Source: Ligustrum vulgare (lineage: Eukaryota > Streptophyta > Magnoliopsida > Lamiales > Oleaceae). From it: DNA of 64,000 nt. Under the pieces are notes generated by a model. The model searched no databases. It saw only the letters and a list, made by a program, of their open reading frames with translations, and was not told where the DNA came from. Location: the NCBI GenBank assembly GCA_963555705.1, contig OY743181.1, positions 23,068,513-23,132,512 of the forward strand, read 5' to 3'. Both the position numbers and the translations under genes were made by a program. This document shows positions 12,518-24,698 of the stretch, piece by piece. How positions within the stretch are numbered: the first letter of the stretch is position 1; each line of letters begins with the position of its first letter.

Positions 12518-13418
12518 TGATATGATCCCAATAAGAGAACACGACAAAATGCGGAATTAAACGAAACAAATATAGGAAAGATCCAGATTCAGCCAACAAA
12601 CACAAGAACACAATAATTAAAATATTGGAAAAGTTAAAATTGACGATAGGACCTGGACCCAACAATCACGACCCAATGAATGACGATGCGGATTGAAGAA
12701 CCGAAGTTTTCGAAACGCCACAAGGGATGTCAAACACCTTGATAAGTTTCTGATTGGAACGCCACAAATATTCAAGAAAAATATTTGATAAGTTCAATGG
12801 ACTTTTCTTCAAGAACAAGAAAAAAAAATCCTCCTTTTCTAGAGAGAAAATTCTCACTTCAATTCAATAATATCCAAAGTTGTTATTTCATAACGAAAAA
12901 CAAAGCAATATAATGTAAAACTGACCTAACTAGGTTTAGCCACTAATTGAGCTCAAAACATAGAAGTAAATAATTAAAAACGGAATTAAATTTAAAAAAA
13001 GGCGAAATATGGAAAATAGATGTTACGGCCGTAACAATGTCACTTACAGCCATAAGTGACTCTCTTTTAATGAGTTACGGCCGTAACAAGAACTCTCACG
13101 GCCGTAAGTATCAAATTGCTGAATTTCTTCAATTCCACCAGAGAAGGAGTTACGACCGTGAGTTATTGTCTTAAGGCCGTAAGTATAAAAATCTTGGAAT
13201 TCTTGTTTTTTACCCGAGGGCTGTTACGGCCGTGAACAACTGGTTTTACGGCCGTGAATGTGCTCTTGGTCTCCAAACCTTGACCCTTGGATTCGGTTTG
13301 ATCCCTTTGTCTTCTCGGCTCGATTCCAACATGAAACTTGTGCCGTTTCCCACGTAGATCACTGTCGCATTGCCGATAGGTTGACTTCTCCTTTGGTCTC
13401 CTACTTCGGATCACATCA
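12518..13418 (-). repeat. 5' LTR of gypsy element A
   Basis: 901 bp, pairing with the 3' LTR at 6967. The palindrome array lies at 13021-13256. Confidence 0.9.
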
Positions 13419-13716
13419 CCTATCGTTTCAAATTTGGCATTTTACGCCCTCATTTCAACATTTTCTTGTGGATTTCGTCCTTGCCGTCTTATTCCATCAA
13501 GTTTTTCCGTCGAATCTGTATAATTTGTGCAAAACGTCCCTATTGTTTGCCTTCTTTGCAAAAATAGTCCATATCGTTTCAATATTAACATTTGAACCCT
13601 TAATGACCTTTCTTTGCGCTAAAGGTCCTTACATTTTATTTTTTTATTAAAACATTGTAAAATAGATACTTTATCATTCTAATCAAATAAAATAAAATAA
13701 ATAGAGAAGAAAGAAG

Positions 13717-13757
<41 letters not shown>

Positions 13758-14604
13758 GAAATCCTAATTTTTTTAAATAGTGCAAACGAGTCCCATTTTA
13801 CAGAATTTAAAAAGTAATTACCACAAGAAAATATTGATTCTTTTGCACTATTAAAATAATTTTAAACTTTGACTATTATTATTATTACTACTGCTCCACC
13901 TCCTCCTCCTCCTCCTCCTCCTCCTCCTCCTCCTCCTTTCTTTCTATTTATTTTATTTGATTTGATTATAATGATAAATTATCTATTTTAAATGTTTTAA
14001 TGAAAAATAAAATATAAGGACCTTTAGTGCAAAGAAAAGTTATTAAGGGTTCAAATGCTAATATTGAAACGATACGGACTATTAGTGCAATAAAGGAAAA
14101 CGATAGGGACGTTTTGCACAAATTGTACATATTGGATGGAAAAACTTGACGGAATAAGACGGCAAGGACGAACTCCGCAAGAAAAAGATTGAAAAGAGGG
14201 CGTAAATGTCAAATCTGAAACAAGGGATGATTTGCACAATGAGTGCAAATGATATGGAAGTTTTGCGCTATTTAACCCTAATTATAATTTGAAAAGATAA
14301 AAACTAAAATTGAGAAAATAAATTAAATTTAAAAGTTTAAAAATTAAAGCCCTCCTCATTTATTTCCGGGCTTTGAACCGGCTATTAAATTGAATAATTG
14401 AATTTTCTAGTATGCGAAGTAAAAATTGTACACGAACAACTTGTTACGTGTACAATTTTTATTTTGAAATCAAATTTTAATTTTATATAAAGAAATTAAA
14501 AGTTTAAAGTTAAATATCATTTACCTGACTGCATGCAATTTAAGCGTACTTATTTTATATGTGAAAATGAGCGTCTTGCCAATCTTTGACACACATTAAC
14601 GATT

Positions 14605-16738
14605 TCAAATATCTTCTTTGAGTTTGCTCCTAACTTTTGACAAAACCCTTTTACCTGCACTAAAAGCAAACTCCGAAGCTACCGTGCTAACCGGAGGTGT
14701 TAGTAGCTCTTTTGCTATGACGGAAACAATTGGATATCTTCGTTCGTTCGTTCTCCAATATTCAAATAAATCAAATTCTAAAGAATTAGCACGCTCCACA
14801 TTTCTAAGTAAATCTTGTTGAAAATATATTTTCAGTTCTTCAAGTATTACAAGTGGACCTGATTCGTTACAACTAGGAGACATACTGTAAGAAGAAGTTC
14901 CTTGTGTTTAACTAATTTTTCCATTAGATTGTATAATTCTACTTCGTCGTCTCCAAGTGTAGTGGTACGTGATGGTGCAGATTATGTATGACTAACATTA
15001 GTTCCTAATCGTGTAGCATATACAGTATACATATTTGCTAACATGCTTTCTAAATTATTATAAGTGATAGGTGTTTCCAAAATCAACGAGCTATTTATTT
15101 TTTAAATAAGAAGTTTTGTACCCTTTAAATTGTAACGCGGGTCCATTACGCTTGCTAAGGGAAATAACATATGTAAATCTTCCCAATATTTACTAAATTT
15201 CATTTCCATAACAATTATCATATCAACAAAAAATGAGTAAATTCTATATCTATAAAAAAGTTCTATCAATAAAATAAAGACATTCAAGAACTCTTGAATT
15301 AATTGGGTAATATATCCCAGATTATATGTTGGTTGAATCGTAAAACTTGTCAAAAACATTTTGACTTTAAAACCAGCTTCTCAATCCTATTCTATTAATA
15401 GATAATCATTTTCATTCCTAAATGTTCCACTGTTATAATACTCGATTAAGATATGTTCATAACCTTCACATGATTTAAGTAACAAGTACGTAGAGTTCCA
15501 CATATGGCCTACGTTGGTGATAAATTTCTTAGGATCTAAACCGTATTGTGAACACATCTCTTAAGTATTGTTTTCTACTTGGTGACATAGGTATGTGCAC
15601 TATGCATTTCTAATTTTGTCTATTTGATCTTTAATATGTTTCATTCCATCTTGAACAATTAAATTCAAAATATGGCAAACACATCAAACATGGAATAAAA
15701 AATCACAAAATTCTGGATTAAGAATTCTACATAACTTATCTACTACAGGCTTATTTACACTAGTATTATCGAAAGTAAATGATCGAATTTTACTTTCAAA
15801 ACCATATTCTTTAACAAGTTGCAGTATAGCATTAAATATGATGATTGTGTGATGTGGAAATTCTATAATTTTAAAAGGGATAGTTTTTTTATGCATAACC
15901 CAAAGTGGATCAAAGTAGTGTACAATTGCAGCAATATAACATTTTTGTTAATATCTTTACAAAGATCGGAAGTAAAAGAAATGACACCACCATATTTATT
16001 TAAATCGACTATTAATTGATTCTTAATTTTAAGAAAATATTCTATTGTATTAGAACGCAGAGCGTTTTGACTAATACCTACGTACCTGGGTTGAAGATAG
16101 CTTTTGATGTAGATAACAAAGTGTTCATTGTCCACTATGCTTAGTGGAAAATCTGTCCCCGCTACGAATTGAACAATTCCAGTTCGATTCTCTTCTTTGG
16201 AATATATCCAATACGAAAGTGTAGATCCAGCTGTAGAACCACTAACTGATGAACCAAATTATAGTTGACTTTGATTTGACTCAACAAACCCATGTTTTTT
16301 CTGACACTTGCGATAGTTATGGTTGAGGTGTGTAGTACCAATGCCCTTTTGTCATGCCAATTGTTCTGCACAATATTTGCACACAGCTTTGAACTCTTGA
16401 GTTCCGTCAATTATATTCCCCGTTGTGACCAATTTAAATTGTTCCCAACACTTTGCAGTTTGCTTCTTACCTTTTCCAGCTTTTCGTTTCCCTCTTGTGT
16501 CGGGAATATCAAGATTATTTTTTGAGATTTGAACATCCGCATCTTCTTCAACACCATCTAAATCGATTTGTTTATTTAATGCATCTTCTTCAATTTCATC
16601 GGGAATTGATATGTCGTTGAGACCAACAAATTCATTTTCGAACTGAGAGTGAGATTGAGATATTGAGTCACCATGCCCCCCAAATCCAATTGGACCATCG
16701 AACAATTTATTAACAAATCTTTGACTGCTGAGATCCAT
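14605..16738 (-). pseudogene. hAT-superfamily transposase pseudogene (RICESLEEPER-like)
   Basis: Minus strand. The N-terminal part (16738-16352) ends in a BED zinc-finger half, FKAVCKYCAEQLA, and the His part follows in another frame. The middle (16135-15684) contains ALRSNTIEYFLK and GGVISFTSDLCKD, typical of the catalytic region. The C terminus (14883-14605) has the hAT dimerisation block: RRYPIVSVIAKELL then VSTVASEFAFSAG. Frameshifts and stops separate the parts, and the region between about 15100 and 15684 is only partly readable. No functional protein is expected. Confidence 0.88.
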
Positions 16739-17149
16739 TTTTTTTTGAAAAAATTGAAATAGAAAATGAAATGTGTGTAATTGTAGTATAGGTGGTGATA
16801 AGAATATTGAAAATTGTGGGTTTATAATTGTATAAATAATAAATGATTAGAATTGAGAGATGTAATCAAAAATTGAGAGATTGAAATGTAAAAATTGGAG
16901 AGATTGAAGTATGTAACTATGTAAGTAATTGTATAATTGTAGTATAGAGAGAGCTTGGACTAATTAATAAGAGAGTAGAATAATTGAGAGATTTTGGTGT
17001 GGAGTGAAGTGAAGTGAAAATGAAGTTGAGGTTGAGGGGTTATTCATAGGATGAAAAAGAGGGAAAAAAATAATAAAAAATGAATTGTCCAATTTGCTGT
17101 GACCATTACCAGCCAATCCAACGGGATTGTAATTTAATTTTATTTATTT

Positions 17150-17378
17150 TTAAAACTGGCGAGCTGAGCGGCTCGTGGGCATGAGCCACAAGCCAGCCAC
17201 TTGCTCGTGGGCACGATCCATGAGTCCACGAGCCGATCCATGCTCACCTCGTGGTTCAATAGGTTCGATCGGTTCGCCCACTGGCTCGTCGAAATGATGA
17301 GCCAAGCCGCCCTTGACTTGTGTTTTCGCGAGCTGAGCTGATGAGCCCACGGGCGGCTCAGCCCGTTTGCCACCACTA
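17150..17378 (-). mobile_element. 5' terminal region of the hAT element
   Basis: On the minus strand the end reads TAGTGGTGGCAAACGGGC, close to the common hAT terminal sequence, followed by many CGTGGGC and GAGCTGAGC subterminal repeats. It lies just upstream of the transposase remnant. The eight flanking bases (CCAATTGC) have no clear match at 6606-6613, so the partner end is unproven. Confidence 0.65.
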
Positions 17379-18555
17379 CCAATTGCAGACTCTTTAACCT
17401 CAATTCCAAATGCAAAGTTTCATGTGGATTCTTAGCAATTTCTATAAATTTTTCTATTTTTTTCTCCTCTCTCTCTCTCTCTCTACATTTTTGAAGTTAG
17501 TCGTGAAAACAAAATTTGTAATATATTATTCATGTGGAAGATACCCATCTAATCATGCAACGTGTCATTAACTCAGTTTGTTTAACAAAACGGTTTTGCA
17601 ATATGCAGAAACCTTATACATGTGCATTTTGCTCATGTTGGTCCAAGATACTCAAACGTCGAACAATTTGAAACCATAAAATCGCAGAAAATTAAATTTG
17701 TAGAAACATAGACAAATGAATACAAGATTTTTCAACTTCTAATGGGTCCGGATGTTCACGTACGGTACTCATCCGTTGAATATTTACAAATAGATACTAC
17801 TCCAAATTCATTAAAATCAGTTGAAATCAGAATTTTACAAATGTATAGAAAATCAAAAGATTTCCCAATTTCTATTGCCTCACTAAGATGTTCACCACAA
17901 CAAGCATATCATTCAACAACTATCTATAGACGTATTATAAACCCCCAAAATTCTCAAATATTTATTACCGAATGAAGACGAAGAAGATCTCAGAAAACCC
18001 TAGCCCAAAACTCAAGAACTAGAGAGAAAACTAAGAGACTAATTGATGCAAGATGCGAATAATTTGTAACGAACAATAAGGAACTAGCAGAGAAAGGGGT
18101 CCAAGAAGAGAAAAATAAAAGGGTAAGAGGAAATCAATCTTTATTCATATAATCAAGGGGTTGAGAATTATAATGAACAATCTCTCTATTTATAAGGCAA
18201 GAAATGGAAAGAAACTTAAATAAACTTCTAATAAACTAGAATATTTTAGCAATATAACTAATAATATTATATCTAAATGGATATATTTTAAATAAACTAT
18301 ATTTTAAAATCAAAATTAAATTCTAACTCTATTATGTATTTATCTCTATCTCTATCTCCATTATTTCTCACAAGTTGAGAGAACTAGACTCGAATAAGTT
18401 AGAATGGCACTTCATACTCCAAGGAGATCAATCTTTAATCTTGACCAAGTGCCTATTTTGAACATAATCATCTTGTTGAAGTCAAGTCAAGTCAAGTCAA
18501 GGAGGACGATTGTAATGCCCCAAGTATTTCAAGACTAAAGCTTTGATACCGAACT
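17379..18555. other. Non-coding stretch with possible LTR-element remains
   Basis: No gene was recognised. On the minus strand there is a TATAAATAGAGAG box near 18195 and an AATAAAGATTG signal near 18145, as in an LTR promoter. TGTAATGCCCC at 18512 resembles an LTR end. The stretch directly after the LTR at 18556 (minus-strand sense) should be that element's 5' leader. A short ORF at 17742-17975 has no recognisable features. Confidence 0.4.
18542..18555 (-). promoter_or_regulatory. Probable degraded primer-binding site
   Basis: The minus strand reads CGGTATCAAAG just after the LTR, close to TGGTATCAGAG of the initiator Met-tRNA site. This fixes the 18556-21512 LTR as a 5' LTR on the minus strand. 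Confidence 0.6.
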
Positions 18556-21512
18556 TGTAACGCATCGAATTTTCAAGACTTTTTTTTTTTAAATCACTTC
18601 ACTTAAAATGTAAAGATATTAATTTTAAAACATTATTATCAAGATCTCAAGTTCAATAAAAGTGTGGCTGTTCAAATAAAAAAATTCTTATTCAATGGTG
18701 TGTCCACAACTCACAGGACGACCTAGCGCAGCATTCTCTGTCAAGCTATCTGAAGATCCATGTCAACCCTCTTTAATTCATTTCTATTGTTACTCGAAAT
18801 GTTAGATATCGTGGAATGAGCATAAACTTGCTCAATGAGTAGAATATGGCGCACATGTGTTATTGTACATTAAGATATACTAGTCAACTTTACATACTAA
18901 GACAAGTCCAAATGTATGATGAATAGTCGATGCATATGTATGTTCTTTTCAAAAATCATGTTAGATGAGTAATAGATGCATATGCATGTTCTTTTCAAAA
19001 ATTATGTTTTAAGGGCCCAATTATAGATTATCTCATTTACCCCAAAGTGCTTATCATTTCCATCACCTGGATATCGATAAAATGTTCATAACACATCATA
19101 TTATATAAGACTATTTCATCCTCTAGGACTTCCACATCTCTGTCATCTTTCACTATGTTCGACTCCAACAGAGATATTAGATCGCCATGTCGTTCCTCAC
19201 AACTCTCAGAGTCACGAGGTGCTCCTGATATCATCAACATCAGCCATAAGATGTCAGATTACAACATGGATATTAGATCACCATGTTATTCTCCTCAACC
19301 CTAGGAGTGGCAAGGTGCTCCCAACATCATCAACATTGATATCCATATGCACAAAACTCTTCTTTATGCATAAAATTTCTTTCATGATTCTTCATCTATC
19401 AAATGTCATTGCATTTCCAAAACATCATCTATCAAATATCATTGCATTTCCAAAACATGAATCAAATGTAATTTCATCATATCATGTTATCACATTATAC
19501 CACATAATAACACATAATAAGTATATCGAATATTCAGTTCATTAATCCAATGATTCAAGTAACCATATTCAAATTACATTTAATGAAATCATAAACATAT
19601 CCATCTTACTTATCATTAATCAAATACTTAAAATAACACATTCAACTCACTTTATAATTGAATCATAATTCACATAAACATATTCACTCACTTATAATCA
19701 TATAGTTCACGTAAATATATTCCAATCACATCAACTGGAATAATATAATTCAATTAAATATGTTCTAATCACATAATCAAGTAAATTTACTCTGCTAACT
19801 TATTATCATATACTTCAAATAAACAAAATGCACTCACTTATTAATTAAATACTTATCATAACATATCTACTCACATCTAATAACCAATTGAACATATCTC
19901 ACTCACTTATAATGAAATCATATACATAAACATATTCATCTTACTTATCATTAATTGAATACTTCAAATAACATATCCTACTCATATTATAATGAATCAT
20001 AATTATTATAAACATATTCAAGTCTAATAACCAAATAAAATATCTCACTCACAGTTTATTGGACGAATAGATCCTTGAACGACTCCTAGAATAACTTTCT
20101 TTTGAAATGGAAGTCTTTCGACCAACTTTAAACTCAGTGTATGGAGAAATAAGCATACAACTCCTAGTGCGTCAATCCACATGAGTTGTATAATATTTCA
20201 TTGGAAAGAGCATTGGATCTGGAGTTCAACAGATTATACGGATTGCAAATCAGAGTTGTAAATCAAAAATTATGACTAAATGAAGTTTGGTCGACATGTT
20301 GTACATTTGGTGTCGACACAAAATCAGTTGGTGCCAAAACCGAAGTGTCAAAAAGCCATTTTCTTCGTTTTGAACCAAGGTGTCGACACAAAACCAGTAG
20401 ATGTCAACACCAAACGTATTTTCACGATCTGAAACCCAATTTTCTTGATTGGTTTGATCTAAAATCATATATTTTGATAACGGGCTTTGATAAAACATGC
20501 TTGGTGATACAAAGGAAGTCTTGAGACGGATTAAAACAACATGTTGGCTCAATTACGGTTTTGGAAGGAAGAAGACGTGAATGAGCTATTCTTTTCTTTC
20601 TCACGATTTTGCTAAGTTTTCAGTGTGTTCTTATAACTCAACCAGAACTATTTATAGAAGAAATCAAGGCAGGAGGTGGAGAAACATATTCACATTTTTT
20701 ATATCTTTTTGGGTGGCTTAAACCCATCCCAAACCGTGGCTTATTTATAGGTGAGGAGAAAGCAGGAGTTTTCCCAAGCAAGTTGGAGCTATCAAGCTTT
20801 GGTTGGTGACTCATGAATCCTAGAAGCTAGAGGAGTTCATCTTCATTACATGCAAGCTGGAGGTGGCTTTCTTACATTGGGTGACTCATATAACCTATAC
20901 AGAAGGAGGTGGAAGTCTAAGGTATCAAGTAGAGCTGGTGGGTTCTATTGGTCAAGAGGAAAAGTTATAAGGTTGATTTATGTAAGTTGAAAGTGCAGAA
21001 TTCCCGTTTCAATTGACCATTTTTGAGCTAAAGTTCGAGACATTAAGTAAGTCCAAATCATAATTTCTTGGTACCTTTACGAAGCACTCACGGAGTACTT
21101 TTACTCATAATTTACGGAGCAAGAAATGGATAATCGAGAAAGAAGTTATGGCTTTTCAAAGTAGGCAACTTAACACAATTTTCGAGTTCACTGTTTTTAC
21201 GGTCCTAATTTTAAAAATTCACTGAGGGCTATCCGTTGGTCAGAATGATAAACCATTTTCATATTCTCGTAGTTAACTCCGATAACATGCTCATACATAA
21301 ATCACATGTAATCAATTGAGGTAAAGGGATATAGAGAAATTCTCAAGAAAAGAGACACTTTAAATATGTTTTTGACTTAACTTTTCTTTTTTAAAAATTC
21401 ACTTTTCCTTTATTTTTCTTTCTTTAAATTCCAAAATAATTAAATAATTCTAAAAATAACTTCTTACGTCATAATGGACAATTAATGACGTTAGAATTTT
21501 CAGGTTGTTACA
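18556..21512 (-). mobile_element. Long (about 3 kb) LTR of a chromovirus-type gypsy element
   Basis: The ends are TGTAACGCATCGAATTTTC and GAATTTTCAGGTTGTTACA (TG...CA). It contains a direct duplication of about 90 bp (around 19160-19250 and 19255-19345; GGTGCTCC, ATCATCAACAT) and palindromic GGTGTCGACACC-like motifs near 20320-20420. No clear 5-bp TSD exists, fitting a truncated element rather than a solo LTR. No coding sequence was seen. Confidence 0.7.
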
Positions 21513-22199
21513 ATGATCTTTCTTATGAATCAAATAACGAAACTTATCACTTGATGAAAACTAGGAATCATCTCCAATAATATGATCTGCCCATGGGGGC
21601 GATCTCTTCGTTTGACCAAACAACGACATGGAAGTTTGACCAAACAACGACATGGAACTTCAAGCTGCAAAATTCCATGCAACTCATCATTAGAATCTTC
21701 AATTATTTGTCCATAGTGAGGAGCACAAGGAAATAACGATGTAGACTAACATGTAAAAAAAATGATTGCAACATTGAATGCTCAAATGTTACTTGATAAG
21801 GAAACAATTCTTCTACATTGAAAATATAAATTTCATTTAAATGTGATAGACCAATCAAATCGATTAACTTTATATGAATATTCAAAATCTCTTTTCTTAA
21901 CGTGTTTGGGAAACTGAGTCGATGAAACACATAATAAAACATAATATTTTGCATTAAAATCTCCTAGCTTATAGTGTACATCGAAAACAATTTCAAAAAT
22001 TTAGGAATCTTCACTAAAAATGACGGACCAACATTTTATGTCTGTAATTAGTAGGTAACAACCTAATATCATGGGAAAGTATGAAATGGAACAATGGTCT
22101 TGAAAATTAACGTGGCAACCTAGGGAGTATCATGCAATTGAGATAATGGTAATACAAATTCAACATGAAAATCATGCAAAAGTTCACATTAGGGAAAAT
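21513..22199. other. Unassigned flank of the PDS5-like pseudogene
   Basis: AT-rich with small direct repeats (TTTGACCAAACAACGACATGG twice at about 21610-21655). No protein was recognised. It may hold intron or decayed exons of the adjacent pseudogene. Confidence 0.35.
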
Positions 22200-22522
22200 A
22201 ATACACTGTTTAGAACTCTCAACATTTGGGAAAAGAGACGAAACAACTTCACTATACTCATCTAAATAAATTCCTAATGATTTTATAGATTTTTACAAGT
22301 GAGCTTTGATCATATCAGGACAATTTTCAAGAAGTCTTTCAACCACATTGAATGCAATAGGAAAAATCTCTTTATACTTACACTCTACGAAAGAAGGGTA
22401 ATCAAGTCTAGAGAAATGTTATCACTTTCTTCCAACATTAGGGTCATAATTGTCTCGATGGATGTGAAGATATTTCCTAGATGAGCTTCTCTTAAGACTA
22501 AAAGAAAATGTCGAAATATGTT
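22200..22522 (-). pseudogene. PDS5-like sister-chromatid cohesion factor, 3'-ward fragment
   Basis: The minus strand carries FRHFLLVLREAHLGNIF, then SIETIMTLMLEESDNISLDL, then after a one-base frameshift KEIFPIAFNVVERLLENC, a stop, and SIKSLGIYLDEYSEVVSSLF. This order matches plant PDS5 HEAT-repeat proteins, which bind cohesin. The copia element inserted between this piece and the one at 35745, inside the reading frame. The frameshift and stop show it was already or is now dead. The assignment is from recalled family motifs. Confidence 0.75.
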
Positions 22523-23317
22523 TGTTGGGATTTTGGTCCCAAACAAACTCCGGGGGCGATGATGAAACATCGGGTCGGCTTTTTTGCTTCGTAGGCCGTC
22601 GGCCCATGATCGAGGTATTTTATGCCCCAATTAAACCACAATATGCGTAACCCAAGAGTGAACATGTTAGGAACTTTACCATCCTATCTTGAGGTGTTAA
22701 TTGGGTCATTGGCCCTGTTGCTCGATAGGTGGATCCGATTGGCGGCCCGAGTTTTAATTGGGCTCCCGACCCATTCCCTAATTAAAACCTAGACCTAAAC
22801 CTACCTATCCTATATATCTACTCTCTCACTCTCAACGCACATAACACACTCTCGACCGAAGCCTCTCTCTCGCTCCTTTCTTCGTGACTGCGGCACTCTT
22901 TGGCTCTTCCTTCTCTGTGAACTTTGGTAACCTGCGACCCGGCTCCTTCTTTGGCCTCTAGCCTCGCTGCCCCTTCGTGGTGGGCTGTGTCCGCCGCTCT
23001 CCTTCGTGCGTATCGGCTGACTTCACCGCACCTCGGTGCGTCCTTATTCAGGCTCTGTTTGGTACGGTTTTCTTAGTGAAAACTTGTGGGTTGTGGGTTG
23101 CCTCGGAGTGTGATCTTACCTGTTTCGTGTGGTGTTGCCGATTGTGGTTATTGGGGCAATTTCTGAGCCCTCGGTTCCAGTCACACGATCGTGACATTAT
23201 CAAGACTTAGGGAGTTTTCTCTTTTTCTTGTTTATTGTTAATTTATCATTTCAATTACTTGTCACTTATTGAGAATAACTTGTTACTTTGTGTTTGTGCA
23301 AGGGAAATTCTCCAACA
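22523..23317 (+). repeat. 5' LTR of the copia element
   Basis: 795 bp, TGTTGG...CCAACA. TATATAT near 22811 is a candidate TATA box. Confidence 0.95.
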
Positions 23318-23319
23318 AA

Positions 23320-23332
23320 CTGGTATCAGAGC
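23320..23332 (+). promoter_or_regulatory. Primer-binding site of the copia element
   Basis: CTGGTATCAGAGC two bases after the LTR, complementary to initiator Met-tRNA. A leader of about 680 bp without a gene follows to 24008. Confidence 0.9.
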
Positions 23333-24008
23333 CGTGTCTGTGTGTCTGACTGATCGGCTGATTCGTGACATTCTCTGAAATTCGATAATTTTTTCATTCA
23401 CCTCTGTTTCACTGATATATTGCAGAAATTATTTTGTGTCAATTGGAATTTTCATTTACTTAGTGTTATCTGAAAATTCTTTGATTAATTATTCTCTGTG
23501 TTTTCTGTTTTGCAATCACTTTGTAGGTCAATATTTGCTTAGTGCTGATTCTGCCTACATCCAGGGATAGCTGATTGCAAACTTCGCTAAAATAAATAAA
23601 TAATTTTCGCATCACTCCTTATTACGGACACAGAGAAGTCCGCTCTGGTAAATTGGCTGATCACTTTTAAATTTCTGTAATAGCAGGTCATCGTGTGGGG
23701 TGACCATTAGGCTTGCGGTTGCCTGTTGCTAGTTATAAGATTTAACTGTTATTACCTGTGATTTGGGATATTGCTGATTTCATACTTGTTCTTGATACAT
23801 CTTGGTGATTGTCTATTACGTGTTGCTCTTGATATTAGAATTGTTTCCCTTGACCTTACCCGTGTCGAAGATTCTCTTGACCTGAGACCTTTTGAGTCTC
23901 ACGGAATCCTGAGAGTTTAGAACGGCGTATATATTGCGGCCCTTTAGGTTTCTGTGTGAAATTCTCTTTGAGCTGCATATTATTCCATTGTGGTGTGTTG
24001 CTTGAAAC

Positions 24009-24698
24009 ATGTCTGTACATCATTTTGACTTGAGTGTTTTTAATGGAAAGGGTGATTTTTCTATTTGGCAACAGAAAATGAAAGGTATTTTAGTTCAGCA
24101 AAAAGTTTCTAAAGCTATTGATAATTCTTTTCTTGCTACTGTGACTGAAGAACAGAAAAAGGAATTTGATGAACTTGCTTATACTTCTATTATCTTGCAC
24201 TTATCTGATAGTGTTTTACGAAAAGTTGGTAAACACGATACTACTGAAGCTCTTTGGAAAAAGTTACAAGAACTTTACTTAACACAATCCACACCGAACA
24301 AACTTTTTCTTCTTGAAAGTTTTTTCAGTTTCAAAATCGATCCTTCAAAGGAATTAGATGACAATCTTGATATTTTCAATAAACTTGTTCAAGATATCAC
24401 AAATTGTGGTGATAAAGTGCCTGCAGAATACAAGGCCATAATTTTATTGAATGTCATTCCTGACATGTATAAGGATGTTAAGAATGCTATCAAGTATGGG
24501 AGGGAGACCCTTACCCCGGAGGTAGTCATTGATTCACTTAAGAGTAAGGATAGGGAGATTAGAGCTGAGAAAGGTGGGAGAAAGCAAGGGGAGGTCCACT
24601 TTATGAGAGGTAGGACTCAAACAAAGGGTGGTGGAAATAGTGGGAGCGGACAAAGTAGTGGTAGCAAGAAAAAGGGTAGAAGTAGATCCAAATCATGA
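24009..24698 (+). pseudogene. Copia Gag
   Basis: 229 residues in the Tork/Tnt1 style: FNGKGDFSIWQQKMKGILVQ near the N terminus, LHLSDSVLRKV, and LFLLESFFSFK. An in-frame TGA at 24696-24698 cuts it off just before the zinc knuckle CYGCGQLGHFISDC (about 24719-24762), which continues in the same frame. The element probably encoded one Gag-Pol protein; the stop is a mutation. Confidence 0.9.

Larger units (their letters stand above)
6967..13418 (-). mobile_element. Ty3/gypsy element A (CRM-like chromovirus), pol deleted, minus strand
   Basis: LTRs at 6967-7864 and 12518-13418 are bounded by TGATRTGATCC...GGATCACATCA. The flanks CTTAT (6962-6966) and CCTAT (13419-13423) are a 5-bp TSD with one mismatch. 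On the minus strand a TGGTATCAGAGC primer-binding site follows the 5' LTR, and a purine tract AAGAAAGGAGGGA precedes the 3' LTR. Gag and part of protease remain, but reverse transcriptase, RNase H and integrase are missing. A 2.1-kb solo LTR sits in the protease region. LTR divergence is visibly higher than in elements B and C, so this is the oldest of the three. Confidence 0.9.
6908..14280. mobile_element. Foldback element with long inverted ends, split by gypsy element A
   Basis: Its left end (6908-6966, resuming at 13419) and right end (about 13990-14280) are inverted copies of roughly 280 bp, both starting TAGG(G/A)..TAAATAGCGCAAAAC. Removing gypsy A restores a foldback element of about 0.9 kb. 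The middle holds (AAT)n at about 13719-13756 and (TCC)n at about 13899-13937. No transposase is present. The TSD is AT-rich and unclear, so the superfamily (MULE or other) is open. Confidence 0.75.

Noticed and set aside
17742..17975. 77-residue ORF
   Set aside because: No similarity to a known family that I recognise and no supporting splice or neighbour evidence.
18556..21512. Solo LTR interpretation
   Set aside because: No matching 5-bp TSD, and a primer-binding-site-like sequence adjoins one end, so it is better read as the 5' LTR of a truncated minus-strand element.
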